A DNA stretch of 64,000 bases from Ilumatobacteraceae bacterium (GTDB lineage Bacteria; Actinomycetota; Acidimicrobiia; Acidimicrobiales; Ilumatobacteraceae): contig JAGYKR010000004.1 in NCBI GenBank assembly GCA_018401375.1, positions 1 through 64,000 of the forward strand, given 5' to 3'. The notes under the pieces were generated by a model, which was not told the DNA's origin, searched no databases, and saw only the letters and a list, made by a program, of their open reading frames with translations. Below are positions 50,916 to 59,756 of this stretch, one piece after another. Position 1 is the stretch's first letter. The number at the start of each line of letters is the position of its first letter. The translations under genes and the position numbers were made by a program.

Positions 50916-51329
50916 ATGACGCTGTGGACTGCTCGGGGAACAGATCCGTTTTGGGATAACTCTGAATATTTTGATTTCGAAGCAGAGTCGGTGGATGAGG
51001 CGGTAGACACTGCCCTCGATATTGGCGAGGAGAACGGATGGCAGGTGACCGATCTGTCATCTGAGGATGATCAATATGTTTCTCTTGGCCCGGTGGAGCG
51101 CGAAGTGGTGTGGGCTGATTTGTTGTTGGAGGTAGGCGGGCAGATCACGGAGGATTGTCTGCCGGGTTTGACGGCTTCGATGGTGTTGGATCTCGCCGAA
51201 CTGTTGTGGGGTGTGTCGGCGGTACTTGCGATTAGGGCTGAAGGGGTCACCTCACGGTGTCGGCCCCAACGTTGCAGTCAAGATGACATCCCCGCCCCGT
51301 GGCACGCCTGGACCCTTGGCGATTTTTGA
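50916..51329 (+). CDS. Hypothetical acidic protein, 137 residues
   Basis: Family not recognised. The ATG at 50916 has AGGTGG five bases upstream; the frame is open to 50691 but that part shadows the divergent FMN-reductase gene. The protein is very acidic, without signal peptide or membrane helices. Helix-like segments include VDEAVDTALDIGEENGWQV and SMVLDLAELLWGVSAVLAI. It lies between two minus-strand units, convergent with sbcC. Function unknown. Confidence 0.6.
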   Translation: MTLWTARGTDPFWDNSEYFDFEAESVDEAVDTALDIGEENGWQVTDLSSEDDQYVSLGPVEREVVWADLLLEVGGQITEDCLPGLTASMVLDLAELLWGVSAVLAIRAEGVTSRCRPQRCSQDDIPAPWHAWTLGDF

Positions 51330-51361
51330 CCACTTGCAGCGGTGATCTGAAGTGAACTCCG

Positions 51362-54300
51362 CTAGTTCTTGTTGAGCGCGGGGAACGTGATTGACGAGCC
51401 GGTGGGAGCTGGACTGACCCGAATCCCGACGGGCAGATCGTTTTGCATCGCCTCAACGTGGCTAATCACACCCACTGACCGCCCGGAATCCTGAAGCGAA
51501 CGCAAGACATCTACTGCGGTGTCGAGGGTTTCCCCATCGAGGCTGCCGAAACCCTCATCGATAAACAGCGAGGCCAACTCCATGCCTCCGCTCATCTGCT
51601 GAACCACATCGGCTAGAGCAAGGGCCAAGGCGAGAGAGGTGAGGAACTGCTCTCCACCGGACAGAGTCTGCACCGGACGGGTTCGGCCGGTATGGCTATC
51701 GGTGACGTAGAGATCGAGGCCTGCAGCGTGGGCCTTCGCGCGGCCATCTTGCGGATTGAGCGTCAGTAGGTAGCGGCCAGCACTGAGGACTTTGATCCGT
51801 TCGCTGGCCACCTGACAGACATCTTCGAAGATGGCCCGCTGCACCCATCGTTCGAGTGCGAAGTGGGGCATCTTGCCGTGGCGCATGATGGTAACGATGT
51901 CACGGAAGCGGGCAGCCCGGGCGTGCTTCACGGCGACGGTCGGGCCAAGTTCGTCAAGTGCGCGAGCGATTGCGGTCAATCGATTGTGGGAGCCATCGAG
52001 TTGAGCGGCTGCCTTCCCAGCGGCTGTGACCTGACTCCGTAAGTCAGACTCGGCAACCTGTAAAGCCTCGAGGTCAGGAGCGATGTCGGGGACTGGGCGA
52101 TCTCCGATCACCCCTTCGAGGTGGATGATCCGCTGATCTCTGGCTCGGGCCAGTTGAGCTCGTTCGGTGATTATGTGGTGGGTCGCTTCCTCGAGGACCG
52201 CTGCGAGAGCTGTTTCTTCATCAGGGAACGTAGAGGATTCCAACATCTGCGATACCCGCTCGCTCGCATCCTTCTCAAGCGGTGTGTAATGGGCGAGACG
52301 ATCGACCAGGGTCTGCACTATTTCCTCGAACCCGGCGAGTTCGTTGAGCAAAGCGGTGATCGGAGGGAGGTTTTCCTCGGCGATCTCGGCACGTTCGGAG
52401 TTCTCGGAGGCTTCCTTGTCTGCTTGGTGAGCTTCACGCACGGCCCTGTCTACTTCTGAACCCAATTCCGTGATGTTGGTTCGGACTGTGGTGAGCCGCT
52501 CGCTGAGATCGCGTGCCTGGGCGGAGAGTTCGGGGATTTCTCTGCGAGCATCCTCGGCTTGAAGATATTCAGCACGTAGGCGGTCACGTTGCTCGGGGGG
52601 CGCAAGCTGATCGGCGGCCTTCTGGGCCGCAGCCAACGCGTCGAGGCGTCGGTTCAACTCGGCCTCTGCCCGAAGCCGTTGATCGTGGGCCTGATCACGC
52701 AGTTCCGCTAGCCGTATGTTGTCGGGCGCATCAGGCGATAAGGGGGCCAGGGACGGATGTTCTTTGGAACCACAGACCGGACAAGGATCCCCCGGGCTGA
52801 GGGCCTGAGCTAACTCACCAGCAAGGAACTGGGTGCGCGCCATCACACCTCGGTGGAGATCTGCTTGGGCTGTTTGCGCAGTGGAGTTTGCCGAGTGGAG
52901 TTGCGCTTGGGCCTCCTCTAAGGCTGTGAGCGGTGCGGAGAGATCGGCAGCGAGCTCTTGGCGTTTGAGATCCTCCACTGCGCTGAGCAGATCCGCGAGG
53001 TTAAGGGTTGCGGCCTGGGCAACCTCGAGACGCTTTTGGATGGATTCGAGATTTTCCTCTGTGAGGTGCAGTTGCTCGGTGCGTGTCAGTAGCAGCGCCG
53101 TGGTCTCCGCATGGCGGACCCGACACGCCGCTGCTCGCTGTCGGGCGCTGTGGGCGTCAGCGTGTCGTTGCGCCGATGCTCCAACTGCAGTTGTGAGATT
53201 GGTGAACGCTGTTGCTACTGCAGCAGGCAGACCGTGTTGGCTGCTGTGGTGGAACTGGGCGACCAACGGGTGTAGGGACGCAAGCGGGGAAATTTGTGAA
53301 GAAGCAGTGCTGCGAGCATCGGTAAGTGACTGTTGAGCCTCAATGACAAGGTGCGCTGCGAGATCACGCTGCGAGATCTCGTGAGTCAGGCTGAGGGCAG
53401 CGGTGTGGGCCAGCAGCAGATCCTCATCGTGCCGAAGAACGGGGTCAAGCTCGTGAGCCTTTGCGCGCAGTTCGGTGAGTTCTGAATAAGCGGAATATCT
53501 GATGAGTTCGCCATCTGCGGTGATCCGGGCCTCGGTGGCGGCTTCAGCACGTGCGGTGAGGTCCTTGTGAGTGGCCAGAGCTGTCTGATGGAGAACTGCC
53601 ACTTCTGCGCACACCTGCTCCACGGAGATCTCAGTGGGCCCGTCTTGAGGGCTTTCTGCGCTGTCCTGGTCTGCACTGTCCGGGTCTGGGAGGAGTCCAG
53701 CTTCGATGAGGCGGTTGCGTTCCGCAGCTACTTGGCGATTGGTGGAGTCGAGTTCACGGCCCGCCTCCTCGGCTTCAGAGGATAAATCTCTGGCAATGCG
53801 TTCGAGTTCCTCTTCGGTGCGATGGAAGAGGTCTGTGTCGAATAAGGAGCGCAGCAGCTTTTCTTTATCCGAAGAGTTAGCGAGCAGGAACTGTTGGAAC
53901 TCGTTCTGGGGGAGCAACATGACCCGGTTGAACTGACTTGCGTCCAGTCCGAGAATGGCCCCGATCTGGTCGGTCACTCGGGTGGCGCCGGTGACTTTGT
54001 GGTCCTCGCTTGCAGGGTCATCTTCGGAGGCGTGAGCGCGCAGCACATGGTCTGTAGGCCGGGTGCTTTTGCCCGGAGGGGACGGTTTGCGGGTCACGGT
54101 GTACCGGCGTCCCTTATGGGTGAACTCGAGTTCCACCAACGGCGGTGCAGCGCTGTCGTGATCGGAGATGATCGGCTGGGAGCTGCGCGCCCCGGCGAGT
54201 TTGCCGAAGAGCGCATAGGTAATCGCGTCGAAGATGGTGGTCTTACCTGCTCCTGTGGGTCCGACGATGAGATACAGCCCCAGAGTGGTCAACTCATCGA

Positions 54301-54364
54301 AATTGATCTCCACTGCAGATGGGTACGGACCGATACCGGTGAAACTGAGACGATGCGGCCTCAT
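51362..54364 (-). CDS. sbcC: SbcC/Rad50-type SMC nuclease subunit
   Basis: 1000 residues. The ATPase head is split: the N-terminus has Walker A (VGPTGAGKTTIFDAITYALF, about 35-54), and the C-terminus has the signature QTLSGGEQFLTSLALALAL and Walker B SLFIDEGFGSLD. Between them are long Glu/Ala/Gln-rich coiled coils interrupted near 527-530 by the zinc hook CPVC (DPCPVCGSKEHPSL). With SbcD it forms the complex that cleaves DNA hairpins and blocked ends. The ATG overlaps the sbcD stop (ATGA). Codon use in the coiled-coil part is Ala/Glu-biased, as expected. Confidence 0.93.
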   Translation of the reverse strand: MRPHRLSFTGIGPYPSAVEINFDELTTLGLYLIVGPTGAGKTTIFDAITYALFGKLAGARSSQPIISDHDSAAPPLVELEFTHKGRRYTVTRKPSPPGKSTRPTDHVLRAHASEDDPASEDHKVTGATRVTDQIGAILGLDASQFNRVMLLPQNEFQQFLLANSSDKEKLLRSLFDTDLFHRTEEELERIARDLSSEAEEAGRELDSTNRQVAAERNRLIEAGLLPDPDSADQDSAESPQDGPTEISVEQVCAEVAVLHQTALATHKDLTARAEAATEARITADGELIRYSAYSELTELRAKAHELDPVLRHDEDLLLAHTAALSLTHEISQRDLAAHLVIEAQQSLTDARSTASSQISPLASLHPLVAQFHHSSQHGLPAAVATAFTNLTTAVGASAQRHADAHSARQRAAACRVRHAETTALLLTRTEQLHLTEENLESIQKRLEVAQAATLNLADLLSAVEDLKRQELAADLSAPLTALEEAQAQLHSANSTAQTAQADLHRGVMARTQFLAGELAQALSPGDPCPVCGSKEHPSLAPLSPDAPDNIRLAELRDQAHDQRLRAEAELNRRLDALAAAQKAADQLAPPEQRDRLRAEYLQAEDARREIPELSAQARDLSERLTTVRTNITELGSEVDRAVREAHQADKEASENSERAEIAEENLPPITALLNELAGFEEIVQTLVDRLAHYTPLEKDASERVSQMLESSTFPDEETALAAVLEEATHHIITERAQLARARDQRIIHLEGVIGDRPVPDIAPDLEALQVAESDLRSQVTAAGKAAAQLDGSHNRLTAIARALDELGPTVAVKHARAARFRDIVTIMRHGKMPHFALERWVQRAIFEDVCQVASERIKVLSAGRYLLTLNPQDGRAKAHAAGLDLYVTDSHTGRTRPVQTLSGGEQFLTSLALALALADVVQQMSGGMELASLFIDEGFGSLDGETLDTAVDVLRSLQDSGRSVGVISHVEAMQNDLPVGIRVSPAPTGSSITFPALNKN

Positions 54365-55521
54365 GTTCGGCTCCCCGCCATTTTGTCGAAACTGCCGTTG
54401 ATCAATAAGCGGTCGTGATCATCGAGGTCGGGGAAGGTGTCATCCAAGTATCCGTTTAACAGTTCGCCAGGGGAGCGACGCACCATCTCGCGGATCTCGG
54501 ATCCGGAGAGAGAACCCTGGGTGGTCAGTGCGACCTGTTCGAGTTCGAGGATGTGCACGAAACGTTGTCGGAGTTTCTCCATGGCCCCCAACTGAACAGA
54601 GGGATCGGTAAGCCGGGCTCGCACGAAACCGTGGGTGGCTTGATCCCACTGACTGTCGTTGAGCAGTTCTTCGAGGGTGCCGGTCACGGTATGCACCGGC
54701 CGGCCGACCCCGATTGGGATCTCATGAGAGGTGATCTGCGCACCGACCTCAATGAGTCGCACACTCTTGATGTGTTCCTCAGAAAATGAATAGGCCAGTG
54801 GGGAACCCGAATAGATCGCGGCCCCCGGTCCGTGAGTTCCGGAGTCATCGGTACGGATCTGTTGGGGTCGATGCAAGTGGCCAAGTGCGGTGTAGCCGAA
54901 ATGTGAGAAGACCTCGGCAGGCACCATCGATGTGCCGCCCACAGATAACTCGCGTTCGGAATCTGATCCGCTTCCTCCGGTGACGAAGGCATGGGCCATC
55001 GCAATGGTCCGACTCGGATCCATCAGTTCAGATAGACGGGCGCTGATCACTGACTCGAGTACCGCCGAATGGCGAGGTGGGACCTCGCCGAGATCGCTGA
55101 TCCGGTACGGGTCTATATAGGGAAGCGGGAGAATCTGAAGAGGGCTCTGTCCGGCGACATCAAAGGTGATGGGTGACCCCATTGCGTCGAGGTTGCGCCG
55201 TTCGGCACGCATATGTACTCCGGCCGCAGCCATGGCCGCAGATCCGAAGTTGAGGCGCTCCCCCGAATCATGGTTTCCGGAGATGGCCACGATGCCAGCA
55301 CCAGCATCAGTGATCTGAGCGAAGATCTCATCGAGGACGTCAACAGCCTCTCCCGCCGGGGAGGCTCGGTCATAGAGATCACCGGCGATCAGAACGAGAT
55401 CGATGGATTCGGATCGGATCAGATCCCGAAGCCATGACCCGAAGGCCAGTTGGTCCTCCAAAAGCGATAACTGATGGAACTTTCTGCCGATGTGCCAGTC
55501 AGATGTGTGCAGAAGTCGCAT
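54361..55521 (-). CDS. sbcD: SbcD/Mre11-type nuclease subunit
   Basis: 386 residues from the ATG at 55521 (MRLLHTSDWHIGRKF is the standard N-terminus). Metallophosphoesterase motifs are in order: DWHIG (about 8-12), LIAGDLYDR, ISGNHDSGERL, with later His residues (GHLHRPQ). This is the manganese-dependent 3'-5' exonuclease and endonuclease working with SbcC in recombination repair. The gene is immediately upstream of sbcC with a 4-base overlap, the usual order. Confidence 0.94.
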   Translation of the reverse strand: MRLLHTSDWHIGRKFHQLSLLEDQLAFGSWLRDLIRSESIDLVLIAGDLYDRASPAGEAVDVLDEIFAQITDAGAGIVAISGNHDSGERLNFGSAAMAAAGVHMRAERRNLDAMGSPITFDVAGQSPLQILPLPYIDPYRISDLGEVPPRHSAVLESVISARLSELMDPSRTIAMAHAFVTGGSGSDSERELSVGGTSMVPAEVFSHFGYTALGHLHRPQQIRTDDSGTHGPGAAIYSGSPLAYSFSEEHIKSVRLIEVGAQITSHEIPIGVGRPVHTVTGTLEELLNDSQWDQATHGFVRARLTDPSVQLGAMEKLRQRFVHILELEQVALTTQGSLSGSEIREMVRRSPGELLNGYLDDTFPDLDDHDRLLINGSFDKMAGSRT

Positions 55522-55577
55522 GGTCACAGTGTGGCAGGGGGGTGTCACAGTGACCGTGGGGGTTGGTCCTGTGCCGC

Positions 55578-55691
55578 CTAACTAGTCCATGAGGGCCAAA
55601 AGATCAAAGACCCCAACATCGGTCCTGATAGGAGACCGATGCCGATGAGAAGGCCGCCGAAACCACGGCTGAGACCGCTGGCTGCACTCAT
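55578..55691 (-). CDS. Possible small membrane protein, 37 residues
   Basis: A short frame in the gap between sbcD and the CMD-family gene. It encodes a polar start (MSAASGLSRG), then a Gly/Leu/Ile-rich hydrophobic stretch of about 20 residues ending in FWPSW. The composition looks like a single membrane helix rather than random translation. No good ribosome site precedes the ATG, so confidence is low. If real, it is co-oriented with sbcD and lies upstream of it. Confidence 0.3.
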   Translation of the reverse strand: MSAASGLSRGFGGLLIGIGLLSGPMLGSLIFWPSWTS

Positions 55692-55797
55692 TGAGAGAGT
55701 CCGTATGTGTTGATAAGGATCAGATTCATAGGCCGCACCGTGGCAGGAGGGTGGATGAGAGTTCAGGCGATGCCGAACGGTTGGAGCCTTCGCGACC

Positions 55798-55803
55798 TAC
55801 CAT
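55798..55803 (+). promoter_or_regulatory. Putative -10 box (TACCAT) of the CMD-family gene
   Basis: TACCAT ends 7 bases before the ATG at 55811; no ribosome site. Confidence 0.35.
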
Positions 55804-55810
55804 CGGGGCG

Positions 55811-56473
55811 ATGGATGATCTAGATGCTCCTCGGGACGGCCGCCTCCTCCCTTTACACTTTGAGGACCTCGACGACGCGCAGCGAGCGCTATGGGAATCG
55901 ATCGTCGGAAGTGCGAGAGGTTCAGACCCCCGGGTGGTGGGTGCCGGTCACCTCGGTGGCCCTTTCGACGCGTGGCTGCGATCTCCCGAAATGGGACTGC
56001 GGGCCGCCCGTCTTGGCGAAGTGTTGAGGTTTGGCTCTCGACTGGATCCGCTGGTGCGCGAAACAGCGATCATGGCAACCGGAGCTCATTTCCGCAGCGA
56101 GTTTGAATTTTGGATTCATAGCCAGATCGCTGTCTCAGAGGGCATGGCAGGAGCTGTTGTGGAGGCAATTGCCTCAGGGCAGGTGAGTCCCGAGGTTGGT
56201 GGCGCCGAGATCTCAATCGTCAACGAAATGGCCCGAGCCATGCTCGCCGACGGAACGATTCACGATGATCTCTATGCCCGATCGCTCGCAGCGCTCGGCG
56301 AGAGCGGCCTGATGGAGGTGGTGAGCCTCGTCGGTTACTACACGATGGTGAGCCTCACATTAAACGTATTTGAGGTCCCGTTACCGGCGGGGGTCCAGGC
56401 CCGCTGGCCCGATCGTGCTCTCCCCTCTGTCAGCCATCCCCCCTCTGTCGACCCTGCTCCCTTTGTCGATTGA
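55811..56473 (+). CDS. Carboxymuconolactone decarboxylase (CMD/AhpD-fold) family protein
   Basis: 220 residues from the ATG at 55811; the frame is open to 55691, but that portion is polar and unlike the family. An all-helical CMD fold is suggested by FDAWLRSPEMGLRAARLGEVL, LVRETAIMATGAHFRSEFEFWIH and EVVSLVGYYTMVSLTLNVF. The AhpD-type CxxC redox pair is absent at the expected place after RETAI (ATGAHFRSEFE), so a peroxidase-partner role is unlikely; a His-containing CMD enzyme is more probable. Its stop is followed at once by the SDR gene (about 10 bases). Confidence 0.82.
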   Translation: MDDLDAPRDGRLLPLHFEDLDDAQRALWESIVGSARGSDPRVVGAGHLGGPFDAWLRSPEMGLRAARLGEVLRFGSRLDPLVRETAIMATGAHFRSEFEFWIHSQIAVSEGMAGAVVEAIASGQVSPEVGGAEISIVNEMARAMLADGTIHDDLYARSLAALGESGLMEVVSLVGYYTMVSLTLNVFEVPLPAGVQARWPDRALPSVSHPPSVDPAPFVD

Positions 56474-56483
56474 GGTGACCCAG

Positions 56484-57989
56484 GTGAATGAGGAACAGGC
56501 CAACAGCGGCCGTTGGGGAGAGCTCATCAGCGCTCTTGAGGAGATCGTTGCTGACCGTGAGGTATTGAACTCCTTGCCGATCGCCGAACGCAGCCGGCTG
56601 CTCGCTGCGGCGGGAGCGGTGTTTGAGCCCGATGTGGAACTTCGGCGCCGTCAGATCAAAGCCGATCGTCGACGCCGTAAGGCAGAGAAATCTGACGCCC
56701 TCCAGCAGGCCCTGTCATCTACGGGGATTCGAACTCTGCGTGCGAAACCGGTATTCACCACGCCGGATGTGTTTGTGTCGGACCCGTCGATTCTCGACGA
56801 AGACGAACCTGCAGATGTACGGGGCCGAGAATCTCTTTTCACCCGTTCCGGTTCAGATCGGCCCTGTTACGTCTGCAAGCAGCAGTTTTCTGAGGTGCAC
56901 TTCTTCTATGACCAGATGTGTCTGGAATGTGCTGAGTTCAACTATGCGAAACGTTCAGAGACCACCGATTTGAGTGGTCGAGTGGCGCTACTGACCGGGG
57001 GACGGGTCAAGATCGGTTATCAGGCCGGCATCAAGTTGTTGCGGGCCGGTGCCGAGGTGATCGTGACCACCCGATTCCCACGGGACTCGGCGATGCGGTA
57101 TGCGGCGGAACCTGACTTCCACAACTGGGGGCATCGCCTCGAGATCTTCGGCCTGGATCTGCGTCATACCCCGAGCGTGGAAGAGTTCTGCCGGTATCTC
57201 CACGGCACTCGGGACCGATTGGATTTCATCATCAACAACGCGTGTCAGACGGTGCGCCGGCCACCGGAGTTTTATCGCCACATGATCGAGCGGGAGACGG
57301 CAGCGGTCGCTGAGTTGCCCGCCTCGGTGAGGTCGATACTCGCTGCTGAGCAACAGCCGGCAGCATTGTCGGTGGGTGCGGGAACCGTGGATTCAGCGCA
57401 CCTCTCCCAGGTGCCGTTGATACCGGAGGACTATTCGGTGGGTCCCGATCTGTTTCCGACAGGGTTGCTTGATCAGGACCTTCAGCAGGTGGATCTGCGC
57501 GATCGGAACTCCTGGCGACTCACCCTCGCTGAGGTGTCATCGGTGGAACTGTTGGAGACCCAACTGGTCAATGCTGTGGCTCCGTTTGTGATCAACGCCC
57601 GCCTCAAATCGTTGATGATGCGCACCCCAGAATCCGATAAACACATCGTCAACGTGTCGGCGGTGGAGGGACAGTTTTACCGGCGGCTGAAGACCACCCG
57701 CCATCCCCACACCAACATGGCAAAAGCCGCCCTGAACATGATGACGCGGACCTCGGCTGCTGATTATCAAGCGGATGGGATCCACATGAACAGTGTGGAC
57801 ACCGGATGGGTCACCGACGAGGATCCGACCCATATCGCAGAGCGCAAGATCGCGAACCATCACTTTCACCCTCCTCTCGACATTGTCGATGGAGCCGCTC
57901 GGATCGTGGACCCGATCATCTCAGGCAATCTCACCGGCGACCACGTGTGGGGGAAGTTCCTCAAGGATTACCGCCCGACGGATTGGTGA
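56484..57989 (+). CDS. SDR family protein with N-terminal zinc-ribbon-like domain
   Basis: 501 residues from a GTG at 56484 (GAGGTG six bases upstream); another GTG lies at 56475. The N-terminal 120 residues are charged and helical. A CxxC...CxxC cluster (C128, C131, C146, C149; CYVCKQQF, MCLECAEF) looks like a zinc site. The SDR domain begins at about 165 with TGGRVKIG (171-178), the NNA motif (IINNACQT) and NVSAVEG with the catalytic Ser. At the YxxxK position the sequence is T410-N-M-A-K414, so the Tyr is replaced; a YRRLK sequence 11 residues earlier is the only nearby Tyr/Lys pair. An insertion of about 80 residues follows NNA. Substrate unknown. Confidence 0.82.
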   Translation: MNEEQANSGRWGELISALEEIVADREVLNSLPIAERSRLLAAAGAVFEPDVELRRRQIKADRRRRKAEKSDALQQALSSTGIRTLRAKPVFTTPDVFVSDPSILDEDEPADVRGRESLFTRSGSDRPCYVCKQQFSEVHFFYDQMCLECAEFNYAKRSETTDLSGRVALLTGGRVKIGYQAGIKLLRAGAEVIVTTRFPRDSAMRYAAEPDFHNWGHRLEIFGLDLRHTPSVEEFCRYLHGTRDRLDFIINNACQTVRRPPEFYRHMIERETAAVAELPASVRSILAAEQQPAALSVGAGTVDSAHLSQVPLIPEDYSVGPDLFPTGLLDQDLQQVDLRDRNSWRLTLAEVSSVELLETQLVNAVAPFVINARLKSLMMRTPESDKHIVNVSAVEGQFYRRLKTTRHPHTNMAKAALNMMTRTSAADYQADGIHMNSVDTGWVTDEDPTHIAERKIANHHFHPPLDIVDGAARIVDPIISGNLTGDHVWGKFLKDYRPTDW

Positions 57990-57996
57990 GCGCCGG

Positions 57997-59148
57997 TTAG
58001 TTACCGATGCCGATCGCACGGTATGCGGCCCGACCGAGGGCCTCACCGCGTCCGGTCCCGACCATGTCGGCGCCCATCTTGTTCATGACGTAGGCGACGG
58101 TCATCTTGTTGACGGTGTCGATCATGATCACTGAACCACCCCATCCCGCCCAGAAACAGGTCCCCTCAGCCGGGAAGCCGGGGAAGGTTTCTGCGGATAA
58201 AAGTCCGTAACCGATACCGAACCGCAAGGGCAGGCCGAGCACGAGGTCCACACCGTTGGCCTGTTCACGGAAGATCAACTCGATCGTCTCGGGTGATAAG
58301 AACCGCACACCGTCCACGGTGCCGCCACAGGCCACGATCGATTGGATCCGAGCCACCGACCGGGCGTTGCCATGACCGTTGGCGGCGGGGACCTCAGCAG
58401 TGCGCCATCCAGGCGTCCATGAATACTCGGCTCCCGGGAGCATCGGGCCGGTCAGACTCTTGATAGCCACCTCTGGTGAGGTGAGCGCAGAGAAATCCAT
58501 CTCCGGAGGTGGCGGTGGGATCACATTGGACACTCGGTGGTGTTCACTGACGGGCAGACCGATGTGGAAGTCCGCCCCGAGCGGGGATGCGATCTCGTCA
58601 GCGAAGAAACGACCGAGGGTTCGTCCGTCCACACGGCGCAGGATCTCACCGATCAGATGGCCGTGGCTGATCAGGTGGTAGCCAGATGCGGTTCCCGGCT
58701 CCCACCACGGAGCCATCGCAGCGAGCATGCTCGTGGATTTCTCCCAATCCAAGAGATCTTCGGGAGTAACGGGTTGATCCCACCCCGACAGTCCAGATGT
58801 ATGGGCCATGACATGGCGAACCAAGACGTTCTGTTTGCCATTGGCGGCAAACTCGGGCCAGTAGGTGGCCACCGGCGCATCCACATCCACGAGACCCCGG
58901 TCCACGAGCATCAACAAACTCAGCGCGGCCATTGTTTTGGTGGTGGACCACACATTGGTGATGGTGTCAGCCTGCCACTCGGCGCTGCGCGACTCATCGG
59001 TATACCCACCCCAGAGGTCCACCACCGTCTCGCCGTTCACGGTCACGCAGGTCGAGGCACCCACATCCTCCCCGGAGGCGATGCTCGCCTCCAGAAGGTC
59101 GCGCATCTCCGCGAACTTCGGATCACATTCGCCATGTACCTCTGCCAC
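57997..59148 (-). CDS. Serine hydrolase, EstB-like beta-lactamase fold
   Basis: 383 residues from a GTG at 59148, behind AGGGGGAC; a longer frame to 59193 would cover a palindrome. The catalytic motif SxxK is WSTTKTM, and the second motif is SGYHLISHG (Tyr). VRHVMAHTSGLSGWD is typical of class C-like esterases. No signal peptide. These proteins usually hydrolyse short-chain esters or amides; the true substrate is not evident. An 18-base palindrome lies 20 bases upstream. The stop lies 7 bases from the SDR stop (convergent). Confidence 0.87.
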   Translation of the reverse strand: MAEVHGECDPKFAEMRDLLEASIASGEDVGASTCVTVNGETVVDLWGGYTDESRSAEWQADTITNVWSTTKTMAALSLLMLVDRGLVDVDAPVATYWPEFAANGKQNVLVRHVMAHTSGLSGWDQPVTPEDLLDWEKSTSMLAAMAPWWEPGTASGYHLISHGHLIGEILRRVDGRTLGRFFADEIASPLGADFHIGLPVSEHHRVSNVIPPPPPEMDFSALTSPEVAIKSLTGPMLPGAEYSWTPGWRTAEVPAANGHGNARSVARIQSIVACGGTVDGVRFLSPETIELIFREQANGVDLVLGLPLRFGIGYGLLSAETFPGFPAEGTCFWAGWGGSVIMIDTVNKMTVAYVMNKMGADMVGTGRGEALGRAAYRAIGIGN

Positions 59149-59167
59149 GTTGTCCCCCTGATTTATG

Positions 59168-59185
59168 ACTCGACGAGCGTCGAGT
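59168..59185. promoter_or_regulatory. 18-base palindrome upstream of the serine hydrolase gene
   Basis: ACTCGACG-AG-CGTCGAGT, perfect 8-2-8 symmetry, 20 bases before the GTG at 59148. Position and symmetry suit an operator. Confidence 0.5.
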
Positions 59186-59239
59186 AACGACACCGCAACT
59201 GTAGATGGTGAATCTCTGCCCGTGGACCTCTGGCGTTAG

Positions 59240-59668
59240 CTACCGGACGATAATCACCGGGAGCGAGGCGAACTGGGCGACGTAGTGGACCACGGTTCCC
59301 ACCAGCAATCCGCCGATAGGTCCTTCCCCAACTGCACCGAGGACGATCATCTGTGCGCCGTGATCACGGGCGATGCGTTCGATGAACCGGCGCGGATCCT
59401 CAATGGCAACTTCTGCTTTTGCAGATCGGCCAGCGAGGACGGCAGCTTCGACATGGCCTTCCACCATGAATCGGGCCCGATCCGAGAACCGGTCTACTGA
59501 GGCCGGTGGAAGTTCGGAGGGTAGGCCGGCCACCCTGTGTGCGAAAACCAGGCCGAGACCGCGCTTACCGACCACGACCAAGGAGGCGTCTTCGGTTTCG
59601 CCGGCGCTCAACAGGGCCAGATCGGCAGGACCTCGGTGATCTAGGGATCGCTTGGTTATTGCAGCCAT
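59240..59668 (-). CDS. Universal stress protein (UspA) family
   Basis: 142 residues from the ATG at 59668 (GGAGAG upstream). The single Usp domain is recognised by its C-terminal half: DPRRFIERIARDHGAQMIVLG, GPIGGLLVGTVVHYVAQFAS and LPVIIVR. The ATP-binding loop is present in a modified form (GxxG-9-G(S/T): GAVGEGPIGGLLVGTV). The N-terminal half is weakly conserved. It lies downstream of the MFS gene on the same strand. A stress or energy-related role is typical, with no specific partner visible. Confidence 0.8.
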   Translation of the reverse strand: MAAITKRSLDHRGPADLALLSAGETEDASLVVVGKRGLGLVFAHRVAGLPSELPPASVDRFSDRARFMVEGHVEAAVLAGRSAKAEVAIEDPRRFIERIARDHGAQMIVLGAVGEGPIGGLLVGTVVHYVAQFASLPVIIVR

Positions 59669-59756
59669 CTCTCCGCGTACTTTGGGAACGCCCAAGTATC
59701 TCCTCGCTAGCAGGGTCGATGGAGGTCAGAAACGGCCTAATCGCTGCATCCGGGTA

